From Sciscionella sediminilitoris (GTDB lineage Bacteria > Actinomycetota > Actinomycetes > Mycobacteriales > Pseudonocardiaceae): DNA of 64,000 nucleotides. The notes below the pieces were generated by a model. That model was not told where the DNA came from. It saw nothing but the letters and a program-made list of their open reading frames with translations, and searched no databases. The stretch covers positions 1-64,000 of the forward strand of contig NZ_JALM01000010.1 of assembly GCF_000737195.2 (NCBI RefSeq), in the 5' to 3' direction. Positions 44,175-51,801 of the stretch are shown piece by piece (positions within the stretch are counted from its first letter, which is position 1; each line of letters opens with the position of its first letter). The position numbers and the translations under genes are program-made.

Positions 44175-45034
44175 TCCGCGGGCAGCAGCCGGGGTGAGGG
44201 CTCGGCCTCGGCGCCGAGGCGGCGCAGCGCGGCGAGGATTCCGGGACCGTGCCCGAGGAACGGGGTACGGGAGGGCGCGAGCAGCGCCAGCCCGCGCAGC
44301 GCGCGCAGCAGGGCGAGCGCGGCCGGGCGCGGATACGGCTGGAGTCCGTAGAGCCGGATCGCCCAGCCGGGCAGCAGCGAATAGGCCAGATGCCCGAGCA
44401 ACCGCTCGTAGACACCGAGGCCGAGCCGCAGCGGACCGTCGAGCGGGGGCCGGTGCAGGAACTCGTAGATCTCCAGCGCGTCCTGGGTCGCCGCGAGTTC
44501 GGGGCGCATCCGCGCGAAGTACCGGCGGATACCGGCGACCGAACCCGGCACGCTCCCCTCGTCCAGGCCGACGAGCGCGGCGACGGCACGCTGCTCGCGG
44601 AAGTAGCGGTCGAGTTGCGGCCCGGCCAGGCGCATCCCGGCGAGGCGGACCACGTCGACGAAGGAGACCACCTCGGCGCAGTGCACCCAGCAGAGCAGTT
44701 CCGGTTCGTCGATCCGGAACCGCTCTCCGGTCACCGGATCGGTCGCGCGCAGCCGCTCGTGGATCGCCCGCACCCGTGCACCGGCCGCGTGTGCCTGCTC
44801 GGTGGTGCCATAGGTGGTGACGTCCACGTACTGGCCGGTGCGCCGCAGCCGTCCGAGCGGATCGGTGCGGTAGTCGGAATTCTGCACGACCCCGGCTACC
44901 GCCCTCGGATGCAGCGCCTGCAGGAAGAGGCTGCGGATACCGCCGACCCACATGGCCGGGTCCGCGTGCACCTGCCAGGTGACACTGCGCGGCCCCACCA
45001 GCCCCTCGTCGGCCTGTTCGAGCGTTTCGGTCAT
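44171..45034 (-). CDS. Oxygenase MpaB-family protein (DUF2236)
   Basis: Protein of 287 aa. VTWQVHADPAMWVGGIRSLFLQALHPRAVAGV is the DUF2236/MpaB N-terminal block, including the conserved HPR, and LLCWVHCAEVVSF carries further likely heme-ligand His. Such proteins are heme-dependent oxygenases (MpaB, latex-clearing-like). ATG 45034 is chosen for GGGAG 6 nt upstream. It lies downstream of a TetR gene on the same strand (38-bp gap), so the two are probably one unit. Confidence 0.8.
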   Translation of the reverse strand: MTETLEQADEGLVGPRSVTWQVHADPAMWVGGIRSLFLQALHPRAVAGVVQNSDYRTDPLGRLRRTGQYVDVTTYGTTEQAHAAGARVRAIHERLRATDPVTGERFRIDEPELLCWVHCAEVVSFVDVVRLAGMRLAGPQLDRYFREQRAVAALVGLDEGSVPGSVAGIRRYFARMRPELAATQDALEIYEFLHRPPLDGPLRLGLGVYERLLGHLAYSLLPGWAIRLYGLQPYPRPAALALLRALRGLALLAPSRTPFLGHGPGILAALRRLGAEAEPSPRLLPAD

Positions 45035-45072
45035 ACCCGCTCCCAAGACAAGTCAGCCCGGACTGTCTCAGG

Positions 45073-45663
45073 TTACGCCAGCCAGGCGCGGATGGCGGCG
45101 GCCAGCACCGCCCGGTGGTTCGCCCGGATGTCGAGTGCAGCCGGGGCGCTCTTGTTCAGTTCCAGGGTGACCAGGCCGTGCACCCCCGACCACAGCGCGA
45201 GCGCGATGACCTCGACCGGATGGTCACCGAACAGGCCCTGTTCGCGCGCCGCCCGTACGGCGTCCAGCAACGGGGCGATGGCCCGCGCCGTCTCCTCGCG
45301 GGCCTCGTCGTCCGGTTCGAGTTCCGGAATGGCGCCGCCGAACACCACCTGGTACAGGTGCGGGTTCGCGATGCCGTAGTCCCGGTAGGCGAGGCCGAGC
45401 CGTTCGATGGTGTCCAGCGGGTCCCGCCCCGGCTGGACCGCGGCCATCGCCGCCGTGAACCGCCGCACCCCTTCGAGGAACAGCGCGCGCAGCAGTTCCG
45501 GCTTGCCGCCGAACAGCGAGTAGACCGCCGTGGTCGAGGTTCCGGCGCGCTCGGCGAGCTTGCGCAGGCTCAGCGCGGACAGCCCCTGATCGACGAGGGT
45601 CCGGCCCGCCTCCTCGAGCAAGCTCGCGCGCAGCGCCTGATCGTGAGTCCGTGGTCGTGGCAC
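45073..45663 (-). CDS. TetR family regulator (WHG-domain type)
   Basis: Protein of 196 aa: HTH with LSLRKLAERAGTSTTAVYSLFGGKPELL, then a C-terminal WHG domain ending in ALWSGVHGLVTLEL, which contains the WSGVHG motif naming that group. GTG start at 45663. A 28-bp near-perfect palindrome lies immediately upstream, shared with the divergent DUF4188 gene, so it probably represses both directions. Confidence 0.9.
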   Translation of the reverse strand: MPRPRTHDQALRASLLEEAGRTLVDQGLSALSLRKLAERAGTSTTAVYSLFGGKPELLRALFLEGVRRFTAAMAAVQPGRDPLDTIERLGLAYRDYGIANPHLYQVVFGGAIPELEPDDEAREETARAIAPLLDAVRAAREQGLFGDHPVEVIALALWSGVHGLVTLELNKSAPAALDIRANHRAVLAAAIRAWLA

Positions 45664-45676
45664 TTGACAAGGGTAC

Positions 45677-45704
45677 CGTAACGCTGTTTCATAACAGTGT
45701 TACG
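45677..45704. promoter_or_regulatory. TetR operator, 28-bp palindrome
   Basis: Arms CGTAACGCTGTT (45677-45688) and AACAGTGTTACG (45693-45704) match at 11 of 12 positions around TCAT. It sits between the divergent TetR (start 45663) and DUF4188 (start 45721) genes. Confidence 0.75.
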
Positions 45705-45720
45705 ACTCTGGGAGGATGCC

Positions 45721-46212
45721 ATGACCATTCATGAGGGGCGCTGGACGGCACGGGTCACCGAGGAGCGGCAACCGGTGCTGTTCCTGATCGGAATGCGGGT
45801 CAACCACTGGTGGCGGCTGGACCTGATCATCTGGGTCGGCCTCGCGATGGGCCGGATGCTGGCCTATCTGCGCAGGCACCCCGAGGCGGGAATGCTCACC
45901 GTGGGCAACTGGTTCGGCCGCACCACCATGCAGGTCGGCTACTGGCGCAGCCTGGACCACGTGGTGCGGTTCGCCGAGGATCCCGCCGCGCCGCACCTTC
46001 CCGCGTGGCGCGGGTATTTCGCCAAGGCCTACCGGTCCGGGGCGATCGGCGTCTGGCACGAGACGCACCCGATCGACGGATTCGACTGCGTCTACGTCAA
46101 CATGCCCCGGTTCGGGCTCGGCAAGGCGTTCGAGCACACCCGGGTGAACAGCGCCACGACCACGGCGCGCAAGCGGGCCAGGCGCAACCGCCGCCCGCTC
46201 ACCACGGGCTGA
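45721..46212 (+). CDS. DUF4188-like protein
   Basis: Protein of 163 aa: GRWTARVTEERQPVLFLIGMRVN at the start, then one hydrophobic stretch near 30-50, GRTTMQVGYWRSLDHVVRFA, and a pattern HLPAWRGYFAKAYRSGAIGVWHETH. This resembles the antibiotic-biosynthesis-monooxygenase-like DUF4188 family. A GGGAGG ribosome-binding site precedes ATG 45721. Expression is probably controlled by the divergent TetR through the palindrome. The basic C-terminus overlaps the convergent TPP-enzyme gene by 14 nt. Confidence 0.75.
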   Translation: MTIHEGRWTARVTEERQPVLFLIGMRVNHWWRLDLIIWVGLAMGRMLAYLRRHPEAGMLTVGNWFGRTTMQVGYWRSLDHVVRFAEDPAAPHLPAWRGYFAKAYRSGAIGVWHETHPIDGFDCVYVNMPRFGLGKAFEHTRVNSATTTARKRARRNRRPLTTG

Positions 46213-47746
46213 GCACGGCCTCGATCACGTGCGGGCCCGGTTCGGCGAAGGAGTCCCGCAGTGCCGCGGCGAACTCCTCGCAGGTGTCCGCGCGCCGGGC
46301 GGGCACCCCCATTCCCGTGGCGAGGGCGACGAAGTCGAGCTCGGGTTCGGCGAGCGAGAGCAGCCGCCGCGCCTGCTCCCCCTCGCTCGCGCCGACCCTG
46401 GCCAGTTCCATCCGCAGCACCGCATAGGAGCGGTTGTTCACGAACACCGTGGTGACGTCCTGCCGTTCACGGGCCATGGTCCACAGCGCGGCCGGTCCGT
46501 ACATGGCGCTGCCATCGGATTCCAGGCACAGCACCGGCCGGTCCGGGCAGGCGATGGCCGCCCCGGTCGCGACCGCCATCGCCTGGCCGATCGCCCCGCC
46601 GGTGAGGGTGAGCAGATCGTGCCGCGGCGAACCGAGGGTGCTGGCGGGCAGCGTGACCCCGGACGTGTTCGACTCGTCGACCAGGATCGTGTCCTGCGGC
46701 AGCAGCGCTGCGATCACATCGGTGAACGCGGCCGGGGTGAGCGCACCCTCGGGGAGTTCGGGCACCGGCGCGATCGGCGGTTCCGGAGCCGGGTCCCCGG
46801 TGAGCTCGGCCAGCGCGGTCAGTGCCGCGGTGCCCTGCTGGGCCACCGTGGCCAGGGTGTGCACCCGAGCGCCCTCCGGGGTGAGCTCACTCGGTTTTCC
46901 CGGGTAGGCGAAGAACGAGACCGGGGCGGGTGTCCCGGCGAGCACCAGGTGCTCGAATCCGGTGAGCTGATGCTGCACGTGTTCGGCCAGGTAGCCGAGC
47001 AGTTCGAGCTGCGGCAGTCCCCGTCCCCTGGTCATCCGGGCGGGAAAGTGCTCGGCGAACACGCGCGCCCCGGTGTTCGCGGCGATCCGGTCGGCGGCGC
47101 GCAGTCCCTGCTCGCCGAGGGTTTCGCCGCCGAGCAGCAGACAGGCCCGGTCGCCCTCGGCGCGCAGCAGGGCGGCGAGCTCGGTGACCGTCTGCCCGGG
47201 CACCGGTTCCAATCCGGTCTCGGGCACCTCGACCGGTCCGGTGCCGCCCTCGGACCAGGACACGTCGGCGGGCAGGATCAGCGTGGCGATGCCGTGCGGT
47301 GCCCCGTTCGCCTCCCCGACCGCCTCGGCCACATCCACCACGAGGTCCTCGGTGCACGCGCATTCCCTCGTCCACACCGAGACCGCCCCGGCGAGCGCGG
47401 CGATGTCCGAGGTGAGCGGGGCGTCCAGGTGCCGGTGATAGGTGGCGTGATCGCCGACGATGTTGATCATCGGGGAATGCGCGCGCCGGGCGTTGTGCAG
47501 GTTCGCCCAGCCGTTGGCCATTCCCGGGCCCAGATGCAGCAGCGTGGCCGCGGGTTTCCCGGCCATCCGCGCGTACCCGTCCGCGGCGCCGGTGACCACT
47601 CCCTCGTAGAGCCCCAGCACCGCGCGCATCCCCTCGACCTCGTCGAGCGCGGCGACGAAATGCATCTCCGAGGTTCCCGGGTTCGCGAAACAGACCTCGA
47701 CCCCGGCGTCCACCAAGGCACCGAGCAACGCATGCGCACCGTTCAT
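46199..47746 (-). CDS. TPP-dependent acetolactate synthase-like enzyme
   Basis: Protein of 515 aa with the three-domain ThDP plan. The catalytic Glu is in CFANPGTSEMHF; the middle domain spans about 190-330; the TPP/metal motif is ESDGSAMYGPAALWTM...FVNN. The FAD-binding hallmarks of IlvB are not evident, so it is likely a decarboxylase- or benzoylformate-decarboxylase-like member. ATG 47746 is used. It is divergent from an FAD-dependent dehydrogenase with only 19 bp between the start codons. Confidence 0.85.
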   Translation of the reverse strand: MNGAHALLGALVDAGVEVCFANPGTSEMHFVAALDEVEGMRAVLGLYEGVVTGAADGYARMAGKPAATLLHLGPGMANGWANLHNARRAHSPMINIVGDHATYHRHLDAPLTSDIAALAGAVSVWTRECACTEDLVVDVAEAVGEANGAPHGIATLILPADVSWSEGGTGPVEVPETGLEPVPGQTVTELAALLRAEGDRACLLLGGETLGEQGLRAADRIAANTGARVFAEHFPARMTRGRGLPQLELLGYLAEHVQHQLTGFEHLVLAGTPAPVSFFAYPGKPSELTPEGARVHTLATVAQQGTAALTALAELTGDPAPEPPIAPVPELPEGALTPAAFTDVIAALLPQDTILVDESNTSGVTLPASTLGSPRHDLLTLTGGAIGQAMAVATGAAIACPDRPVLCLESDGSAMYGPAALWTMARERQDVTTVFVNNRSYAVLRMELARVGASEGEQARRLLSLAEPELDFVALATGMGVPARRADTCEEFAAALRDSFAEPGPHVIEAVLSPW

Positions 47747-47752
47747 ACCGGG

Positions 47753-47758
47753 TACCGT
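47753..47758 (+). promoter_or_regulatory. Probable -10 box for the flavoprotein gene
   Basis: TACCGT ends 7 nt before ATG 47766. The surrounding GGGTACCGTAACGC (47750-47763) recurs exactly at 45671-45684. Confidence 0.4.
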
Positions 47759-47765
47759 AACGCGC

Positions 47766-49391
47766 ATGGACGCGGACGTGATCATCGTCGGTGCCGGACT
47801 CGCCGGGCTCGTCGCGGCGACCGAGCTCACCGGCGCGGGGCGGCGGGTGCTGGTGCTCGATCAGGAACCGGAGGCTTCGCTTGGCGGCCAGGCGCACTGG
47901 TCGCTCGGTGGCCTGTTCTTCGTCGATTCCCCAGAGCAGCGCCGCCTCGGCGTGCGGGACTCGGTCGAGCTCGCCATGGACGACTGGTTCGGCTTCGCCG
48001 GATTCGACCGCGCGGAGGACCGCTGGCCGCGGGAATGGGCCCGCGCCTACGTCGAGTTCGCCGCCGGGGAGAAGCGTCCCTGGCTGCACGAGATGGGGAT
48101 GCGGTTCTTCCCGGTGGTCGGCTGGGCGGAGCGGGCGGGCAATTCGGTCCCCCGCTTCCACATCACCTGGGGAACCGGCCCCGGGGTGCTCGCCCCGTTC
48201 GTGCGGCGGGCACGGGAGGCGCAGCGGTCCGGGCTGCTCGAGTTCCGGTTCCGGCACCGGGTGGACGAACTGAGCACCACCTCGGGCGCGGTGGACGGGG
48301 TGCGCGGCGCGGTGCTCGAACCGAGCCGGGCCGCCCGCGGGGAACGCAGTTCGCGCACCGAGACCGGTTCCTTCGAACTGCACGCCCAGGCCGTGCTGAT
48401 CAGTTCCGGCGGGATCGGCGCCAACCACGAGCTGATCCGGGCGAACTGGCCGTCGCGGCTCGGTACCCCGCCGGCGACCATGCTCACCGGGGTACCAGCG
48501 CACGTGGACGGGCGGATGCTCGGGATCGGCGCGGCCGCCGGGGCGAACCTGATCAACTCCGACCGGATGTGGCACTACGTCGAGGGAATCACGAACTACG
48601 CGCCGATCTGGCCCGGCCACGGCATCCGCATTCTCCCCGGTCCGTCCTCGCTGTGGCTCGACGCGGAGGGCAACCGGCTTCCCCCGCCGAACTATCCGGG
48701 TTTCGACACCCTCACCACTCTCGAGCATCTGCGCGGGACGGGATACGACTATTCCTGGTTCGTGCTCACCGAGAAAATCATCGAACGCGAATTCGCGCTC
48801 TCCGGTTCCGAGCAGAATCCCGATCTGACCGGGAAGAGTATCGCGAAGACCTTGGCGCGCAAGCTTCCCGGCCCGCCCGGACCGGTCGGCGCATTTCTGC
48901 GCAAGGGCGCCGATTTCGTCACCGCGAATTCGGTGCACGAACTCGCCGCGGGAATGAACAAGGTCACCGGGGAATCGCTGATCGACGCCGCGGCGCTGGA
49001 CGCGGAACTGCGCACCAGGGATCTGCAGATCGGCAACAAGTACTCCAAGGACCTCCAGGTGACCGCGATCAACGGGGCCCGGCGGTATCCGGGAGACAAG
49101 CTGATCCGGGTGGCGAGCCCGCACCGGTTGCGCGATCCGAAGGCGGGCCCGCTCATCGCGGTGCGGCTGAACCTGGTCAGCCGCAAGACCCTCGGCGGGT
49201 TCGAGACCAATCTGTCCGGGCAGGTCCTCGACGGCTCGGGAACGCCGCTTCCCGGCTTGTACGCGGCCGGTGAGGCGGCCGGATTCGGCGGCGGCGGGGT
49301 GCACGGTTACCGCGCGCTCGAGGGCACCTTCCTCGGCGGCTGCCTGTTCTCCGGGCGCAGCGCGGGGCGGGCCATGGCGAACGAGCTGTGA
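47766..49391 (+). CDS. FAD-binding dehydrogenase (fumarate reductase/KstD-like)
   Basis: Flavoprotein of 541 aa with an N-terminal VIIVGAGLAGLVAATEL dinucleotide motif, the LGGQAHWSLGG segment and a C-terminal GLYAAGEAAGFGGGG FAD loop. This is the ketosteroid-dehydrogenase/fumarate-reductase flavoprotein fold; actinobacteria carry many such genes annotated as FAD-binding dehydrogenases. Substrate not assignable. Its stop overlaps the next monooxygenase start (GTGA), so they are co-translated. Confidence 0.87.
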   Translation: MDADVIIVGAGLAGLVAATELTGAGRRVLVLDQEPEASLGGQAHWSLGGLFFVDSPEQRRLGVRDSVELAMDDWFGFAGFDRAEDRWPREWARAYVEFAAGEKRPWLHEMGMRFFPVVGWAERAGNSVPRFHITWGTGPGVLAPFVRRAREAQRSGLLEFRFRHRVDELSTTSGAVDGVRGAVLEPSRAARGERSSRTETGSFELHAQAVLISSGGIGANHELIRANWPSRLGTPPATMLTGVPAHVDGRMLGIGAAAGANLINSDRMWHYVEGITNYAPIWPGHGIRILPGPSSLWLDAEGNRLPPPNYPGFDTLTTLEHLRGTGYDYSWFVLTEKIIEREFALSGSEQNPDLTGKSIAKTLARKLPGPPGPVGAFLRKGADFVTANSVHELAAGMNKVTGESLIDAAALDAELRTRDLQIGNKYSKDLQVTAINGARRYPGDKLIRVASPHRLRDPKAGPLIAVRLNLVSRKTLGGFETNLSGQVLDGSGTPLPGLYAAGEAAGFGGGGVHGYRALEGTFLGGCLFSGRSAGRAMANEL

Positions 49392-50548
49392 CCGCCCGGC
49401 ACGCGGTCATCGTCGGCGCGGGCATCGGTGGGCTGTGCGCCGCTGTCGGCTTGCATCGCGCGGGCTGGCGGGTGACGGTGCTCGACCGGGCCCCCTCCCC
49501 GGAGCCGCTCGGCACCTGCATCGGCCTGGCACCCAACGCCCTGCGCGCGCTGGACGGGATCGGTATCGGGGAGAAGTTCCGGGAGTTCGGCATCGCCGGG
49601 AACCGCGGCGGGATCCGCAGTCCGGACGGACGCTGGCTGACTCACCGCAATCCGCAGATGGTGAGCGACTACTTCGGCGAGCCGTTCGTGCTCGCCCGCC
49701 GCGGCGCCCTGACGAGGGTGCTGCTCGCGGCACTGCCGGATTCGGTGCTGCACAACGGAATCCGGGTCACCGGGGCACATCGGAACGTGGTACACACCGA
49801 TCGCGGCGAGTTCTCCGGAGACCTGATCGTCGGCGCGGACGGCATCCACTCGGCGGTGCGCGGAACGCTCTTCCCGTGGTACGGCGCACCACGCTCGAAC
49901 GGGATGCTCGCCTGGCGGTTCGTCCTGCCCGCCGGTGGACCGCCGTGTTCGGGAAGCGAAACCTGGGGCGCGGGCCAGTACTTCGGCATCATGCCGCTCG
50001 CGGCCGGGACGACCTACTGTTTCGCCTCGGCGCCGAAACCGCGCGGTGCCTGGGATTCGCATACCGAGCTCGCCGCGCGCTTCGGCTCCTGGCACGAGCC
50101 GATCCCCGAACTCATCGCGGCCGCGGGCGAGGACCTGCTCTGCCACGAACTGTTCCGGCTCGATCCACCGCCCGCGCGGTTCCATCACGGAAGCACCGTG
50201 CTGCTCGGGGACGCCGCACATGCCATGCTGCCGAATCTGGGCCAGGGCGGCTGCCAGGCGATCGAGGACGCGGCCACCCTTGCCGCCCTGCTGAGCGGAA
50301 ACCGGCCGATCGCCGAGGCACTGGAGCGATACTCCGCCCTGCGGGTGCCGCGCACCAGGGCGATCGCCGCGAACTCCGCACGGGCATCCCGGATCGCCGG
50401 GCTGCGGTCCCCGTTCGCGGTCGCCGCACGGGACGCACTCGTGCGGGCCAGCAACCGGCTCCCCGATTCGCTGGTGCTGCGCGGAATGGCCGCGGCACTG
50501 GACTGGTGGCCGCCGGATCAGGAACGCGCCTCCACCCGGGCAAGGTAG
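49388..50548 (+). CDS. FAD-dependent monooxygenase
   Basis: Aromatic hydroxylase-like flavoprotein of 386 aa: VIVGAGIGGLCAAVGLHRAG (FAD site 1), DLIVGADGIHSAVRGTLF (the DG motif) and LLGDAAHAMLPNLGQGGCQAIEDA (GD motif). GTG 49388 overlaps the upstream gene, and the pair probably act on a common substrate. The 3' end overlaps a convergent peptidase-like gene by 31 nt. Confidence 0.9.
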   Translation: MTARHAVIVGAGIGGLCAAVGLHRAGWRVTVLDRAPSPEPLGTCIGLAPNALRALDGIGIGEKFREFGIAGNRGGIRSPDGRWLTHRNPQMVSDYFGEPFVLARRGALTRVLLAALPDSVLHNGIRVTGAHRNVVHTDRGEFSGDLIVGADGIHSAVRGTLFPWYGAPRSNGMLAWRFVLPAGGPPCSGSETWGAGQYFGIMPLAAGTTYCFASAPKPRGAWDSHTELAARFGSWHEPIPELIAAAGEDLLCHELFRLDPPPARFHHGSTVLLGDAAHAMLPNLGQGGCQAIEDAATLAALLSGNRPIAEALERYSALRVPRTRAIAANSARASRIAGLRSPFAVAARDALVRASNRLPDSLVLRGMAAALDWWPPDQERASTRAR

Positions 50549-51384
50549 TCGCGGATCGCCCGGATGTACTCCGAACCCAGTGGTTCCCGCTCCAGGAACC
50601 CGAAATGCGCGGCACCGGGCTGGGTGAGGTGTTCGGCATCCGGGATGCGCTCCGCGATAGCGGCGAGATGCGCGGGCACGCACTCGTCGAACTCGCCACC
50701 GAGGACCAGCGTCGGCACCCGGATCCGGTGGAGCCGGTCGAAGATGTCCCAGTCCCGCAGGGTTCCGGTCACGTGATAGTCGGCCGTGCCGATCAGCGTC
50801 CGGAAGGTGCGCGGGCACACCCGGTCCGCATCCAGCCGGACGGGTCCGGTGCGCACGACACAGGCCCGCAGGTACTCCCGCAGCGCGCGCGGGTAGTCGG
50901 GATCGTCGGTCTGCCCGCGCAGTTCCCGGCCATAGGTGCGCTCGAGGACCCGGCCGGGAAGCGCGGCCAGCAGGTCCCGGAGTTCCCCGGTGAACCGGGG
51001 TACGCTCGCCGGTCCGTTGGCACTGATCAGACTGGCCCAGCAGGGATCACGTTCCGCGGCGTACTGCATACCGAGCATGGCGCCCCAGGAATGCCCGTAG
51101 ACATGCGGCCGACGCAGGTCCAGGCCTTCGAGCACCGCGCCGAGTTCATCGAGAAACCGGTCCACGGTCAGCAGAGCCTCGTCCTCGATCGGGTCCGAGC
51201 GGCCCACACCGAGCTGGTCGTACCAGATCACCTCGCGTTCCGCCGCCAGCGGCGCGAAGGCAGCGAACAGCGGATCACTCGGGTATCCCGGCCCGCCGTG
51301 CACGAGTAACAGTGGTACCCCGCCGCTGCCCATCCGGCGATACCACACACTGCCGCCCGGAACGGAGATCCTGCCCTCACGCAT
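50518..51384 (-). CDS. Proline iminopeptidase-like alpha/beta hydrolase
   Basis: Protein of 288 aa. LLLVHGGPGYPSD carries the HGGPG oxyanion motif of S33 peptidases, YGHSWGAMLGMQYA the nucleophile Ser, and the C-terminal region the Asp and His (GGEFDE, GAAHFGF). S33 enzymes remove N-terminal proline or hydrolyse related amides or esters. It overlaps the upstream SnoaL-like gene by 8 nt, so both come from one message. Confidence 0.87.
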   Translation of the reverse strand: MREGRISVPGGSVWYRRMGSGGVPLLLVHGGPGYPSDPLFAAFAPLAAEREVIWYDQLGVGRSDPIEDEALLTVDRFLDELGAVLEGLDLRRPHVYGHSWGAMLGMQYAAERDPCWASLISANGPASVPRFTGELRDLLAALPGRVLERTYGRELRGQTDDPDYPRALREYLRACVVRTGPVRLDADRVCPRTFRTLIGTADYHVTGTLRDWDIFDRLHRIRVPTLVLGGEFDECVPAHLAAIAERIPDAEHLTQPGAAHFGFLEREPLGSEYIRAIRDYLARVEARS

Positions 51385-51727
51385 GGGCGAACTCCTCGAT
51401 GCGCTCGATCAGCCCGCCGGTGAACCGGAAATACATCGTGGCGTGCAGCCCGCCACGCTGTCCGTCCGCCCGTTCGAAATGCAGCACCTGTTGTTGCAGC
51501 ACCTCATTCGCCTTGGTGAACTGCCGCACCAGCTCGAAGCGCACCGAATCGACCGTCGTGGCCAGTGAGGCGAATCGGGTCAGTTGCTCATCGAGGGTCC
51601 GTTCCCCCGTGCCGTCGTCGTGCCACACCGTGGCGCTCTCCGTGCACAACGCTCGCATCCCCGCATGGTCGCCCGCTTCGAGGCACCGCAGACTTCGTAT
51701 CGCTCGCTCGCCGAGTTCTGTCTCCAT
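51377..51727 (-). CDS. SnoaL/NTF2-like protein
   Basis: Protein of 116 aa with an alpha+beta-barrel pattern: SLRCLEAGDHAGMRALCTESATVWHDDG is the typical helix-then-strand of the NTF2/SnoaL fold, and ATMYFRFTGGLIERIEEF the closing strands. Such proteins are isomerases or binding proteins of diverse function. Translationally coupled to the S33-like hydrolase. Confidence 0.7.
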   Translation of the reverse strand: METELGERAIRSLRCLEAGDHAGMRALCTESATVWHDDGTGERTLDEQLTRFASLATTVDSVRFELVRQFTKANEVLQQQVLHFERADGQRGGLHATMYFRFTGGLIERIEEFAHA

Positions 51728-51801
51728 GGTTGTTCAAGCGTAGGGACGAACCCGGAAAATATAAGTCTTGAACTGTCCCGCCCGATCCGGCAGTACCGGG
51801 C

